This document shows, piece by piece, positions 40,715 to 49,712 of a DNA stretch of 64,000 bases. The notes beneath the pieces were generated by a model that saw only the letters and a list, made by a program, of their open reading frames with translations, was not told where the DNA came from and ran no database searches. How positions within the stretch are numbered: the first letter of the stretch is position 1; each line of letters starts with the position of its first letter. This DNA is from Bradyrhizobium hereditatis (GTDB lineage: Bacteria; Pseudomonadota; Alphaproteobacteria; Rhizobiales; Xanthobacteraceae). Position numbers and translations under genes: made by a program. The DNA is taken from NCBI RefSeq assembly GCF_020329435.1, contig NZ_JAGKJK010000010.1, forward strand, positions 291,239-355,238. The letters are read 5' to 3'.

Positions 40715-42628
40715 ATGAACATCGAGCTGCTACCGCGCAAGAAACTCGATCTGTCGTCGGCGATTGCCGAAGGCGATATCCGCGTGCTGCTGATGGTGCT
40801 GGTGCACATGACCGGCGACGAACGATGGCTCGAGCCGCCCTACAAGCCCAAGCGCGACGTGCGCCTGATTCCGGACCCCCAAGCCGGCGTGCCCCCGGAG
40901 GTCCAGGCCGAGATCCGTGCTGCCGTGGTGAAACTGTTCGCGAATGGAGAGCCGAAGCCCGTCATCACCGACCCCGGCAATGCGCTGATGCTGAAGATGA
41001 TGCGCGCCACGCTCGGCGAAAATGTCGCGCCGGAATATGCGCCGCTGATGCGCGAGGAAATGGGCTTCATTCCCCGCGATGCGCGCTGGACCAGGCCGCC
41101 TTCGAACGAGAAGCTGGCACAGCAGCATGTGCTGATCGTCGGCGCCGGCGTCTGCGCCATTGCGCTTGGCGTCGCGCTTGGCCGGCTCGGCATTCCCTAC
41201 ACCATCGTCGAGAAGAACGACGAGCTCGGCGGTACCTGGTACGTCAACCGCTATCCCGGCTGCGGCGTCGACACGCCCAACCATTCCTATTCCTTCTCGT
41301 TCGGCCGCCGTAATGCCTGGACCCGCTACTTCGCTCAGCGCGAGGAGTTGCTCGACTATCTCAAGAAAGTCGCGCTCGAATACGATATCCGAAATCATCT
41401 ACGCCTCAGCACCGAGCTGACGTCGTCACGGTGGGACGAAACCAAGCGGCGCTGGATATCGACATTGAAGACCGACCATGGCGAGGAGATATTTGAATCG
41501 ACGATTCTGGTCAGCGCGATCGGTCAGCTCAACGACCCACATCCGGCGCACTTCAAGGGCGAGGAAGACTTCAAAGGTCTTACGCTGCACTCCGCTCTCT
41601 GGTCCGATGACATCAAACTCGACGGCAAGCGCGTCGCCGTCATTGGCACTGGCGCCACTGCGATGCAACTGGTGCCGTCGATCGCCGACCGCGTGGCCTC
41701 GGTCACCGTTTATCAGCGGACTGCGCAATGGGCGCGCCCCGTGGCGGGTTATTCCGATCCGATCACCGAGGGCGCGCAGTGGCTGCTCGCGCATTTGCCG
41801 TTCTATGTGCAATGGTATCGCTTCAACATGTTCTGGCGTTATGGCGATGGCCTGCTGCCGTTCCTGCGCAAGAACCCTGACTGGCCGCATCCCGAGCGCG
41901 CCGTCAACAAGGGCAACGACCGCCATCGAGAGGAATTGACCAATTTCATCCTGTCGGAACTGAAGGACCGCCCTGACCTGATCGAGAAATGCGTGCCGAC
42001 CTATCCGCCCTACGGCAAGCGCATTCTGCTCGACAACAATTGGTTCAAGACGCTGACGAAGCCGAATGTTGAACTGGTCACCGAAAAGATCGACCACTTC
42101 ACGCAAGACGGCATCGTAACTTCAGACCGCAAGTTGCGGCCTGCGGATATCATCGTCATCTCGACGGGCTTCAAGGTCACGGAAATGGCCGCCCGCCTCA
42201 ACATCACGGGGCGTGACGGAAAAAATCTGCGGAGGGCCTGGGCCAACGACAATCCGACCGCCTATCTCGGCCTCACCGTGCCGGACTTTCCCAATCTCTT
42301 TGTCATGCTTGGTCCCAATTCAGGTCCAGCACACGGCGGCAGCGTGATCTTCCAGTCGGAATGCCAGAGCCGCTACATCTCGGCCTGCCTCGTCGAGATG
42401 ATCGAGCAAGACATCGCCGCGATCGATGTGCGCCCCGAGGCGCACGATCAGTACATCAAGAAAGTCGATGCCGAGCATGAGCAGTTGATCTGGACTCATC
42501 CAGGCATGACTACCTACTACCGCAACAAGCAGGGCCGCGTGTTTTCAGCAATGCCTTGGCGATTTGTGGATTACTGGGCAATGACCCATGATCCCGACCT
42601 ACACGACTACCGGCAGACTAAGGCTTGA
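40715..42628 (+). CDS. Baeyer-Villiger flavin monooxygenase with N-terminal extension
   Basis: A 637-residue class B flavoprotein from the ATG at 40715. The first 130 residues are an extension seen in 4-hydroxyacetophenone monooxygenase-like enzymes (recall). The FAD motif VLIVGAGVCAIALGVALGRL is at about 139, GGTWYVNRYPGCGVDTP follows, the Baeyer-Villiger fingerprint FKGLTLHSALW is at about 286 and the NADP motif VAVIGTGATAMQLVPSIA at about 308. The enzyme inserts oxygen beside a ketone carbonyl to give an ester or lactone. With the SDR it forms an alcohol, ketone, ester sequence. An esterase is not seen in the window. Confidence 0.9.
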   Translation: MNIELLPRKKLDLSSAIAEGDIRVLLMVLVHMTGDERWLEPPYKPKRDVRLIPDPQAGVPPEVQAEIRAAVVKLFANGEPKPVITDPGNALMLKMMRATLGENVAPEYAPLMREEMGFIPRDARWTRPPSNEKLAQQHVLIVGAGVCAIALGVALGRLGIPYTIVEKNDELGGTWYVNRYPGCGVDTPNHSYSFSFGRRNAWTRYFAQREELLDYLKKVALEYDIRNHLRLSTELTSSRWDETKRRWISTLKTDHGEEIFESTILVSAIGQLNDPHPAHFKGEEDFKGLTLHSALWSDDIKLDGKRVAVIGTGATAMQLVPSIADRVASVTVYQRTAQWARPVAGYSDPITEGAQWLLAHLPFYVQWYRFNMFWRYGDGLLPFLRKNPDWPHPERAVNKGNDRHREELTNFILSELKDRPDLIEKCVPTYPPYGKRILLDNNWFKTLTKPNVELVTEKIDHFTQDGIVTSDRKLRPADIIVISTGFKVTEMAARLNITGRDGKNLRRAWANDNPTAYLGLTVPDFPNLFVMLGPNSGPAHGGSVIFQSECQSRYISACLVEMIEQDIAAIDVRPEAHDQYIKKVDAEHEQLIWTHPGMTTYYRNKQGRVFSAMPWRFVDYWAMTHDPDLHDYRQTKA

Positions 42629-43161
42629 GAATTGTTGTTCCCGGGAACCCATCGCGCGACCGTCTTTGGGATGACTTGACACCGGCCGGCGTCTGCCGCA
42701 GCATTTCGCGTGCTGCACCTGTTGGAGCCATGGAGCGTGCGCGCTCCCCGCTTCGCGGGCATTGGCGCCCCGGTTAAATGATCGAGACGACACGCAGCAG
42801 GAGCGGACCTGTGGTCCGTTGGCCAACTTCTTGGAGAGGAGCATGACGCCACCGGGTCAGACCGGTGACCTTGCTCAGCGCAAGGTCCAGGTGCGGTTGA
42901 GGTCATAAGCAGCTGCCAGCCTCATCGCGCCTTCAACAATTCGAACACATCTGCTGGACGGAGCGCAAAGGCCACGCGCTGCCGAATCCTGATAAAAATG
43001 CTGGTGTCTACCAGAAATCCTTCGCCTATAACGAAGATGTCGGGCCCCGCGATGCTCTCATGCACCGGGGCCCATTCGTTTTGAATCAATCAGAATGCGT
43101 CGCGCAGTTCCCTGCTCCATTCAGATCGAAGATACTGATCCGATCGAACAAGGGTAGGCCC
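42629..43161. other. 533-bp spacer with hairpins and a tiny translatable peptide
   Basis: No confident gene. A 21-codon frame (42843-42908) starts with a strong GGAGAGGAG site and contains an internal GGTCA-GACC-GGTGACC-like stem, which could be a leader peptide, but the product is unremarkable. A GC hairpin at 43042-43073, GGGCCCCG with CGGGGCCC and a 16-base loop, lies 89 bases before the isomerase gene and could attenuate or terminate transcription. The rest shows nothing I can support. Confidence 0.4.
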
Positions 43162-43791
43162 ATGGATAAACCGCGCGTGCGAATCTACACCGACTACAAA
43201 AGCCCCTACGCCTTTGTCGCCAACAAGCGACTGTTCGAGCTCGAGGAAGCTCACGGCGTCGAACTCGAATGGCTGCCATACACACTGCGCATTCCTGAGT
43301 TCATGGGAACGGTGGAGGAGCGCACGCCGCATTTCTGGCGCAAGGTGCGCTACGCCTATATGGACGCGCGCCGCTACGCCAACGCGCAAGGCCTTGTCAT
43401 GAAAGGTCCGCGGCGCATCTACGACGCCTTCTATGCCAGTGCCGGCATGCTGTTCGCCCAACGTCACGGCCTTTTCCGTCCCTATCACGATACGGTATTC
43501 CGTCGCTTCTGGAGCCATGATTTGGAAATTGACGAGCTGTCGGCCATTTCCGGCGTCATCGCATCGCTCGGCGGTTCAGCGGAAGAATTCGAAGCTTACG
43601 TCCACGGCTCGGCACGAGCGGAGCACGACCGCATCATCGCTGACGCCGAAGCGCTCGGCGTGTTCGGCGTGCCGACCATGGTCTTCAATGGCGAATTGTT
43701 CTGGGGCGGCGATCGCATCGACATGCTGATCGAGCGCATCAGGAATCCGGAATCGATCGCGACGGCGCTGGGCAACCGCCATCGGAAGTGA
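43162..43791 (+). CDS. DsbA-family 2-hydroxychromene-2-carboxylate isomerase-like protein
   Basis: A 209-residue thioredoxin-fold protein of the kappa-GST/HCCA isomerase group, starting at ATG 43162. The start motif is VRIYTDYKSPYAFVANKRLF, where the Ser-Pro replaces the CxxC of DsbA, as in HCCA isomerases. The C-terminal AEALGVFGVPTMVFNGELFW ends with the cis-Pro motif GVPT. These enzymes isomerise ring-cleavage products such as hydroxychromene carboxylate using glutathione. Adjacent GST supports a glutathione-linked pathway. The substrate here is unknown. Confidence 0.85.
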   Translation: MDKPRVRIYTDYKSPYAFVANKRLFELEEAHGVELEWLPYTLRIPEFMGTVEERTPHFWRKVRYAYMDARRYANAQGLVMKGPRRIYDAFYASAGMLFAQRHGLFRPYHDTVFRRFWSHDLEIDELSAISGVIASLGGSAEEFEAYVHGSARAEHDRIIADAEALGVFGVPTMVFNGELFWGGDRIDMLIERIRNPESIATALGNRHRK

Positions 43792-43805
43792 GGCCACTCT
43801 TTTTG

Positions 43806-44816
43806 CTAGCCGCTCGCCAGATGCTGCCAGCATCCGGTGCGTTCCAGCACCGGCCGCAACGCAGCCCGGCTGTCCGCATCGAGCGCTGAAAACTTGTCGC
43901 GAAGCCGTTGCAGACACTTCACCTGATATTTGAACGGCGCCAGCGCGTAAGGCAGGCCCCAAATATTCATCTCCAGCCGTTCAAGGCCTTTGGCAAAGGC
44001 TTCGGCATTGGCAACAAGGAACGGCAGATAAAGTTCGCCTGATATCCTCAACAGCACTTCCACCATGCCGCCGAGCGCCCGCTCGCGCGGATACCACTCG
44101 CCCTCGACGCCGGAGGCATCATCCAGCCGCCGCACCCAGTGATCGGTGAACGGTGCTTTTGCACGCATGATCCGCATCGGCGTCGGGTCTGTCGCCATCT
44201 CGCTGAGCTGGCCGAACCAGGCAAAATCGGCGAGCGAAGGCCGGCTCCCGAACAGATAGTTGGTCATGCCGACATGCGGCTCGAACGCCGCCAGGATACG
44301 CAAGTAGCTCTCTTCGAGAAGCGGCCTGTTTTCTGCGGTCGCGCCAAGAATGACCATGCGCGAAATTTGCCGCTGCCTGAATTGCTCGATCTCCTCCGCG
44401 CTGCCGGCTTCAGCTTCCGAAACCGACCACTCTTCGCCGGCCCAGCGCGAGACATAGGCCTGGTCCTCCGCATCCCACCAGCGATAGAGAAACAGCGGCT
44501 TGACCGCCCATTCGTCGGCAAGGTCTTCCAGGAGATCGCAGACGAACGCGACCGCCTTGTCATCAGGAATGACGGAACGACCCTTGTGACGCCGTTCCAG
44601 ATCGTAAGCCAGCGTCGTGGTCTCGCCGCGATAAGTACCGTCTGGATATTGCAGTACCGGAATTAGATTGGGGCGCAAATGCTCGGTCGCCTTGCGCAGC
44701 GCTTTGGTCATGATGACCCAATCGAACGGAATTCTCCGGTAGCGCAGCAAGGCGCGAAGCTTGATCGCATAGGGCGATGCGGTCGAGCCAATCAGCCGGT
44801 AGCGTCCCTCGGTCAT
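43806..44816 (-). CDS. glutathione S-transferase-like protein with extended C-terminus
   Basis: A 336-residue protein from the ATG at 44816, chosen because GAGG lies 8 bases upstream (an ATG at 44825 is too close). Residues 5-85 are a GST thioredoxin domain: LIGSTASPYAIKLRALLRYR, with LIPVLQYPDGTYRGETTTLA ending in the cis-Pro and glutathione-binding region. The C-terminal helical domain is longer than in a normal GST and has MTNYLFGSRPSLADFAWFGQ. A GST of 330 or so residues is unusual and seen in a rhizobial subgroup (recall). It is convergent with the isomerase gene. Confidence 0.75.
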   Translation of the reverse strand: MTEGRYRLIGSTASPYAIKLRALLRYRRIPFDWVIMTKALRKATEHLRPNLIPVLQYPDGTYRGETTTLAYDLERRHKGRSVIPDDKAVAFVCDLLEDLADEWAVKPLFLYRWWDAEDQAYVSRWAGEEWSVSEAEAGSAEEIEQFRQRQISRMVILGATAENRPLLEESYLRILAAFEPHVGMTNYLFGSRPSLADFAWFGQLSEMATDPTPMRIMRAKAPFTDHWVRRLDDASGVEGEWYPRERALGGMVEVLLRISGELYLPFLVANAEAFAKGLERLEMNIWGLPYALAPFKYQVKCLQRLRDKFSALDADSRAALRPVLERTGCWQHLASG

Positions 44817-44983
44817 GGCATTCACCTCACCGGGTCAATAGCGCATTCAAACTTCGCCCGCCAGTTCCTCAATATTGTCGCCGGCCCCGCACGATCTTTG
44901 GGCGGCACCTGCCTGTAATTTGTTCGCACATGCCGTCGCTAAATCGCCGATGCTGAGATCGTCGTAGCGACAGGTGCGTTCCG

Positions 44984-45925
44984 ATGAAGACATTCATTCG
45001 CGTGGTTGAATTGTGGGTCCCCGACCGAACCCGCACCCGCCTTGAATTCGGCGGCTGCCTTTGCAGCGAGCAGTATTCGGAGTTCAAGGCCGTCAGCGAA
45101 AACGCGCTGTTCGCCTATGGCGAGGGTTTACCCGGCAAGGCCTGGGCCTCCGGCCATCCCGTTATCCTCACGAAATTCGCAAACTCTTACTTCAGACGCA
45201 CGGACGAGGCGATCGAAGCCGGATTGACCTGCGGTGTCGCGTTGCCGGTTTTTGCTGGCGAGTTCCTGATGGCCGTCATGGTGCTGTTCTGCGGCGACGA
45301 CGAAAAGCACGTCGGCGCCATCGAGCTCTGGCACAACGATCCCGAGAAGTCGCACGAGATGAGCTTGGTTGACGGTTATTATGGCACCGCCGACATGTTC
45401 GAGTTCAATTCCAGGCACACCAAGTTCCCGCGCGGATTCGGCCTGCCCGGCCGTGCCTGGAAGGCCGGCATGCCACTCATCATCAAGGACCTGCACAACG
45501 CGAAAAGCTTCCTGCGTTGGGAGGAAGCAACCGAGATCGGAATCAATTGCGGCGTCGGCATTCCCTATCGGACAGCGTCGGACCAAACTTGGGTCATGAC
45601 GTTCCTATCCGCACAGGCAACGCCGATCGCCAGGCGTTTTGAGATCTGGGTACCGAACCCGGCGCGAACGGAACTGGTGTTTCAGTCTGGCGATTGCAGC
45701 AAGAATGCCGATCTGAGCTCGCTTTATGCGTCAGAGACGATCCGCAAGGGCGAAGGCAGCATCGGCGGCGCTTGGGCGACGGGCATGCCGGCCATCAACG
45801 AGCATCTGAACGTCGATGAATCCATTGCGGCGCGCCAGGCGCGCGCGGCCGGCATGAACCAGATCGTCGTGCTTCCGGTGATCGAAGACGCTCAGCTCAA
45901 GGCCGTACTCGCCTGGTACCTCTGA
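44984..45925 (+). CDS. tandem GAF-domain protein
   Basis: A 313-residue soluble protein made of two GAF-like units. Unit 1 (residues 1-140) has AYGEGLPGKAWASGHPVILT, then GLTCGVALPVFAGEFLMAVM. Unit 2 repeats the pattern with GFGLPGRAWKAGMPLIIKDL and GINCGVGIPYRTASDQTWVM. A third, shorter part has KGEGSIGGAWATGMPAINEH. The repeated G-L-P-G-x-A-W motif is a signature of this subtype. No kinase, cyclase or output domain is attached, so it may bind a ligand and act through a partner. The ligand is unknown. A gene of the convergent epoxide hydrolase follows. Confidence 0.75.
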   Translation: MKTFIRVVELWVPDRTRTRLEFGGCLCSEQYSEFKAVSENALFAYGEGLPGKAWASGHPVILTKFANSYFRRTDEAIEAGLTCGVALPVFAGEFLMAVMVLFCGDDEKHVGAIELWHNDPEKSHEMSLVDGYYGTADMFEFNSRHTKFPRGFGLPGRAWKAGMPLIIKDLHNAKSFLRWEEATEIGINCGVGIPYRTASDQTWVMTFLSAQATPIARRFEIWVPNPARTELVFQSGDCSKNADLSSLYASETIRKGEGSIGGAWATGMPAINEHLNVDESIAARQARAAGMNQIVVLPVIEDAQLKAVLAWYL

Positions 45926-45940
45926 GGCGCGTCGGAAAGG

Positions 45941-47085
45941 TCAGCCTGCCCTTCGCAATGTCCGGAAGAACTCCCGCACCTCACGCACGAACAGGTCCGG
46001 CTGCTCGAAAGCTGCGAAGTGGCCGCCCCTCGGCATTTCGCTCCAGTGCTGGATATTCGTGTAGCTCGCTTCCATCCACTTTCGCACCGGCGTGACGATC
46101 TCCTTGGGGAAGACGGCGACGCCGGTCGGGACCGTAACCTTGTGCGCCGTTCGTCGCTTCGGCCCGAAGCTTTCCCAGTATAAGCGCGCCGATGAAGCTG
46201 CCGTCGCCGTCACCCAGTAGAGCATGACGTTGTCGAGCAGTTCATCGCGACCCAGGATATTTTCGGGATGACCGTCGCAATCGGTCCAGGCCCAGAACTT
46301 TTCCAGGATCCAAGCGGCCTGCCCACTCGGCGAATCCGTCAAACCATATCCAAGCGTCTGCGGCCGAGTCGATTGCTGCTTGGAATAGCCTGAATCCCAA
46401 TCGGCGTAATGCTGGATGCCCTTCAACGCCCGTGCTTCCTCAGGCGTTGGTTGTCCCTCGACATTGGGCCGAACTGACATCGCAAGCGTGATATGAATGC
46501 CCGCGCAGTGTTCCGGATCCTGCGCGCCAAGCGCGGTGGTGATCGCCGATCCCCAGTCGCCGCCCTGCGCGCCGTATCGCGCATAGCCGAGGCGGTCCAT
46601 CAGCACCGCCCAGCTTGACGCAATGCGATCGACGCCCCAGCCGGTCGTCTTCGGCTTGGCTGAAAACCCGAAGCCAGGCAGCGACGGGCAGACGACGTGA
46701 AACGCGTCGGCAGCATTGCCGCCATGTGCAATCGGATCGGTCAACGGCTCGATCACCTTGTGAAACTCGACCACGGAGCCCGGCCAGCCATGCGTGATGA
46801 CCAGCGGCATCGCGTCCGGATGCGGTGAGCGGACGTGCAGGAAATGAATGTCGAGGCCGTCGATTTCCGTGGTGAACTGGGCAAAACGATTGAGCCGTGC
46901 CTCGCGCTGCCGCCAATCGTACTCCTCGGCCCAGTAGCGGCAGATATCCCGGACCCATTTCAGCGGCGCGCCCAGTCGTCGACGAGTTCGGCTTCCGGCC
47001 AGCGCGTGTTGCGCAGCCGCGATTTGAGATCGTCCAGCACGGCATCGCCGATCGAAATACGATAAGGCTTGATTTCAGCGCTCAT
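45941..47085 (-). pseudogene. epoxide hydrolase (EHN/alpha-beta hydrolase) with N-terminal frameshift
   Basis: The ATG at 47085 opens a normal EHN start: MSAEIKPYRISIGDAVLDDL, then RLRNTRWPEAELVDDW, and then a TGA. The next frame carries on the protein: APLKWVRDICRYWAEEYDWR, HGWPGSVVEFHKVIEPLTDP, YGAQGGDWGSAITTALGAQD with the catalytic Asp, and EMPRGGHFAAFEQPDLFVRE with the catalytic His. At VDDWGCGCGCCGCT the expected spacer (typically Ser-Gln-Gly) is missing, consistent with a deletion of about 7 bases. The catalytic Asp and His remain, so the event looks recent. A start at MPLVITHG (46810) would lack the cap domain. Confidence 0.75.
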
Positions 47086-47359
47086 GAAGCCTCCAGCTCC
47101 GATGGATGTCGCGCTCTCCAAGCTGATGCTACCGAAAAAAGCGAGGTCGTGAGCGATTGCCTTTTGCTGGCGGGGCAAGCGGCCATGGCGGCCGAAATGC
47201 TACGGCAACGGCGGGTCAACAAAATCAATTGGTTAACGTCTGTTTTTTACCTCGCTGTGGTAAACTTGAAACGGCGGGTGACCGCCATTGAAAATGGCTT
47301 TGAAATGAACCGGCTTGCCTAAAACTGGCCAATATTGGCGGCCGAGCAAGGATCAACAG

Positions 47360-47779
47360 ATGAAGGTTTCACTATTTGCCGGCGCCCTGTTTGTCGCTGG
47401 TCTGGCAGGCTCCGCCTGGGCCCAGGAGCAGTCCCGCACGATCGAACGAACGGTCAAGAGCGTGCCAAACAGGGACACCCAGATTGGGGTCTACCTCAAC
47501 GTGCAGCCCGATTGCACATCTGGGCCGTTGCCAACGATTCGACTGGTCAGCCCGCCCGCCTCCGGCAAGGTTGTCGTCAAGAACGCGAAGGTGAAGGCCA
47601 CCAATTACAAGGCCTGCTTGGCGCTGGAAGTGCCGGCCTATGTCGCATTCTACAAATCGCCTGCAGACTTTCTCGGCAACGATGTGTTGACGATCGAGGT
47701 CAAATACGCCGGCGGCCGTACTGAAATCCAGAAAATCACGGTGAACGTGATGAGTGCAGGCGCAGGGCAAAAAATCTGA
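47360..47779 (+). CDS. small secreted hypothetical protein
   Basis: A 139-residue protein from the ATG at 47360. A signal peptide is clear (MKVSLFAGALFVAGLAGSAW, cleavage after AWA). The mature part has two cysteines (PDCTSGPLPTIRLVSPPASG and YKACLALEVPAYVAFYKSPA) and beta-rich segments ending in DVLTIEVKYAGGRTEIQKIT. Ig-like or C2-like beta-sandwich is suggested by the pattern. Proteins like this are common in Bradyrhizobium with unknown role (recall). It follows the epoxide hydrolase gene by 274 bases. Confidence 0.65.
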   Translation: MKVSLFAGALFVAGLAGSAWAQEQSRTIERTVKSVPNRDTQIGVYLNVQPDCTSGPLPTIRLVSPPASGKVVVKNAKVKATNYKACLALEVPAYVAFYKSPADFLGNDVLTIEVKYAGGRTEIQKITVNVMSAGAGQKI

Positions 47780-47978
47780 TCGCGATTTGATTGGTCCGCA
47801 CCGAACCTGATGGCGGGCTCGTCGGGAGATTGTCCTCAACGACAAACCGCCATGGCCCAGGCGGGCTCGATCTGCGACAGCAAGCTCCGCCAAGATATGG
47901 TCCTGCCGGTGCACAACGGATTATCAGTTTGACGATACGGCTGATTCTTGCTCTGTTGACTGCATTCTCTTTTTCGAT

Positions 47979-48374
47979 TTGGGGGCAGCCACGCGGTCCG
48001 CATTGGGCAAATTCGTTTTGATCGCAGCTTCGTTGGGATTCACCGCATGGGCAAGCACGTATCCGGCTGGCGCAGCCGACCTCGGTTTGATGACAGCGGG
48101 GCCCGGCTCAATAGGTAATTGCTCCGAAATCGTTTTCACCTGCGAGAATGGCAAACAGTATCCGCTCTGCCCGATTGCAGTGAGCGTCGTCGTAGAAGTC
48201 GTTACCGCCTCGCTGCGCACTGGCCACCGCGAGGGCATTCACGTTCGGCTGGTCCCGATGGGCGCCGGTTACCGATATGACGGGCGTGGGTTGTGGCTGG
48301 ACGGCTTCCGCAAGAACGCGCGGCTCAACTTCGGAAACCACAGCCAGGTCGCAGCGCTCCTGATCACGCGCTGA
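47979..48374 (+). CDS. small secreted hypothetical protein, start uncertain
   Basis: A 131-residue frame beginning with a TTG at 47979; the hydrophobic signal (FVLIAASLGFTAWASTYPAG, cleavage near GAA) is clear but no ribosome site precedes it, so the true start may differ. The mature protein has cysteines in GNCSEIVFTCENGKQYPLCP, and a polar, basic second half (HREGIHVRLVPMGAGYRYDG). No family is recognised. The preceding 40 codons in another frame also look signal-like, which hints at a frameshift at the N-terminus. Moderate support only. Confidence 0.45.
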   Translation: MGAATRSALGKFVLIAASLGFTAWASTYPAGAADLGLMTAGPGSIGNCSEIVFTCENGKQYPLCPIAVSVVVEVVTASLRTGHREGIHVRLVPMGAGYRYDGRGLWLDGFRKNARLNFGNHSQVAALLITR

Positions 48375-48396
48375 CTGCACGTAAACAGGCCACCCT

Positions 48397-48657
48397 TTAC
48401 CCCTTGTGCGGACCACGACGCGCGAAGCGCGGGGGTACATGTAGGGCTTTGGGCTGGACGTAGCGCGTACAGTAATCGTTCCACTGATGCAGTTGCCAAT
48501 TCCACTTCAAGCATCCAGATTCCACTGCCGGGTCATATCCCCAATCCAGCCGGTAATGTTCATCCCCGAAGGGATAAGGACCGCTGTAAGCGCGGCTGCT
48601 TGAAACGATAACGAGCGAAATGACCGTGCCAACAATTGCAAAGAGTATTTTTTTCTA
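48397..48657 (-). pseudogene. small secreted protein that lost its start codon and is frameshifted
   Basis: The frame from 48654 down to TAA at 48397 reads KKILFAIVGTVISLVIVSSS, a signal peptide, and then AYSGPYPFGDEHYRLDWGYD, CLKWNWQLHQWNDYCTRYV. The codon just before KKIL is TAG, where an ATG would be expected (TAGAAAAAAATA). After the motif PK the reading continues in another frame as MYPRASRVVVRTRG, suggesting an extra A in AAAG. Both defects together mark a dead gene. The family, small Trp/Tyr/Cys-rich secreted proteins, is familiar in Bradyrhizobium but unnamed. Confidence 0.6.
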
Positions 48658-49032
48658 GGAACCCCAATCCGGAGCGAACACACCACAGGGTGCCAATTGG
48701 CTTCACGCTTATCAAGCCATTAGCAACGGTTTGATCACTCCTTCCAGCCGGTCCGCTGAGCGAAATCGTCAATGGGAGCCGGTGAGCCGACACGGCGAGA
48801 TTGCACCGCCCAATCAGGGGGCGTTGCCGATCAACGTTCGTCCCGCTCCAACTTTTCGCTGCGGCTCGACTTCGAAAGGAGAGTGTCGCGCAATCACTGC
48901 TCGAGCTAAGTCACCAAGTGCGCATGAAGCGGTCGCCGAATTGGCTACTAGGCTGTGATCGCAACCGCTGAGAACCCCAAGCCACTTTGCTAAAGCGCAC
49001 GGCTTCATATCAATGAAAAAGGATAGGATTTA
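48658..49032. other. 375-bp spacer without a supported gene
   Basis: Between the dead secreted gene and the ribbon-helix-helix-like gene. Short frames exist on both strands but none has a ribosome site or a recognisable product. No hairpin of note was found. It may hold the promoters of the flanking genes. Confidence 0.4.
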
Positions 49033-49236
49033 CTAAGTATCTCGAAAGCGTCGATATCTGGTCGGGGCCGCCTCGGCCGGCACTCCGTTTTCTCCCAAAA
49101 TATCCGCGACCAGTTCATCCTTAACCACCTTCTCCATCACAGCCCGCACAAGTCGCGTGCGCGAGACGCCGCGCTGTTTTGCAGCCTCCTGGAGATATTC
49201 AACTTCCAAGGGGATGACAATGTTCTTGATGGTCAC
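49033..49236 (-). CDS. ribbon-helix-helix-like small protein
   Basis: A 67-residue protein starting at GTG 49236, with GAGG 7 bases upstream; a frame to 49404 exists but has no ribosome site. It reads VTIKNIVIPLEVEYLQEAAK, then QRGVSRTRLVRAVMEKVVKD. The beta-strand followed by two helices and GVSRTRLVR matches the ribbon-helix-helix DNA-binding fold of antitoxins and CopG-like regulators. The tail is disordered and basic (AAPTRYRRFRDT). No toxin gene is adjacent, so it may be a stand-alone regulator. Confidence 0.6.
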   Translation of the reverse strand: MTIKNIVIPLEVEYLQEAAKQRGVSRTRLVRAVMEKVVKDELVADILGENGVPAEAAPTRYRRFRDT

Positions 49237-49712
49237 GGCTAGTCCTCGATGCTCCTTTGCTCTACTGGCCCTCTCTGCTGACCAGCAATCTTGGCAAGAG
49301 TTGGAGAGCACGGTGGCAACCATTGCCTTTCTACTTTGCGCTACGCTCATATGCATGGAAACATGCATAAGCGCGTCAAAACCGAGAAAGACGTTTGCTA
49401 GCAATCAACTCTGCAACGCGTGTCCCGATGTACTCAGCAATCAGTGTTCTGCCTCTCCATGCGCACCTATGCGAGGTTCACATCTGGTCGCTCGTTATTT
49501 GTAAGAAAAGCCATTGATGGTCCAAATCGACTCACAGCAGGAAACCAGGTATTACCTGTCATTTAATTCTGGGCGCGACTAAACTTTACATAATCCGCGA
49601 CGCCGTATTAAATCAAATCCGATATTTAATCGCGGAGCGAACTGCGAACGCATAGAGCTGCATGCCTGCGCGCCGTTCCGTTCCGCCTGCAGATCTTGGG
49701 CCAGGAAGACTT
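49237..49712. other. 476-bp spacer with an AT-rich inverted repeat before the CobW gene
   Basis: No gene is supported. Near the right end, ATTAAAT (49607-49613) and ATTTAAT (49624-49630) form a 7-bp inverted repeat with a 10-base gap, about 85 bases before the CobW start, in promoter position. CobW genes of this type are often controlled by the zinc repressor Zur, but this repeat does not match the known Zur palindrome closely, so the link is only a suggestion. Confidence 0.35.

Noticed and set aside
42599..42906. Minus-strand frames after the monooxygenase gene
   Set aside because: No ribosome site, no recognisable product, and they overlap the end of the monooxygenase gene.
46440..47045. 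Long minus-strand frame over the epoxide hydrolase start
   Set aside because: It is a third frame over the gene; family residues lie in the other two frames.
49601..49632. Zur box ahead of the CobW gene
   Set aside because: The inverted repeat there does not fit the known Zur palindrome well enough to claim.
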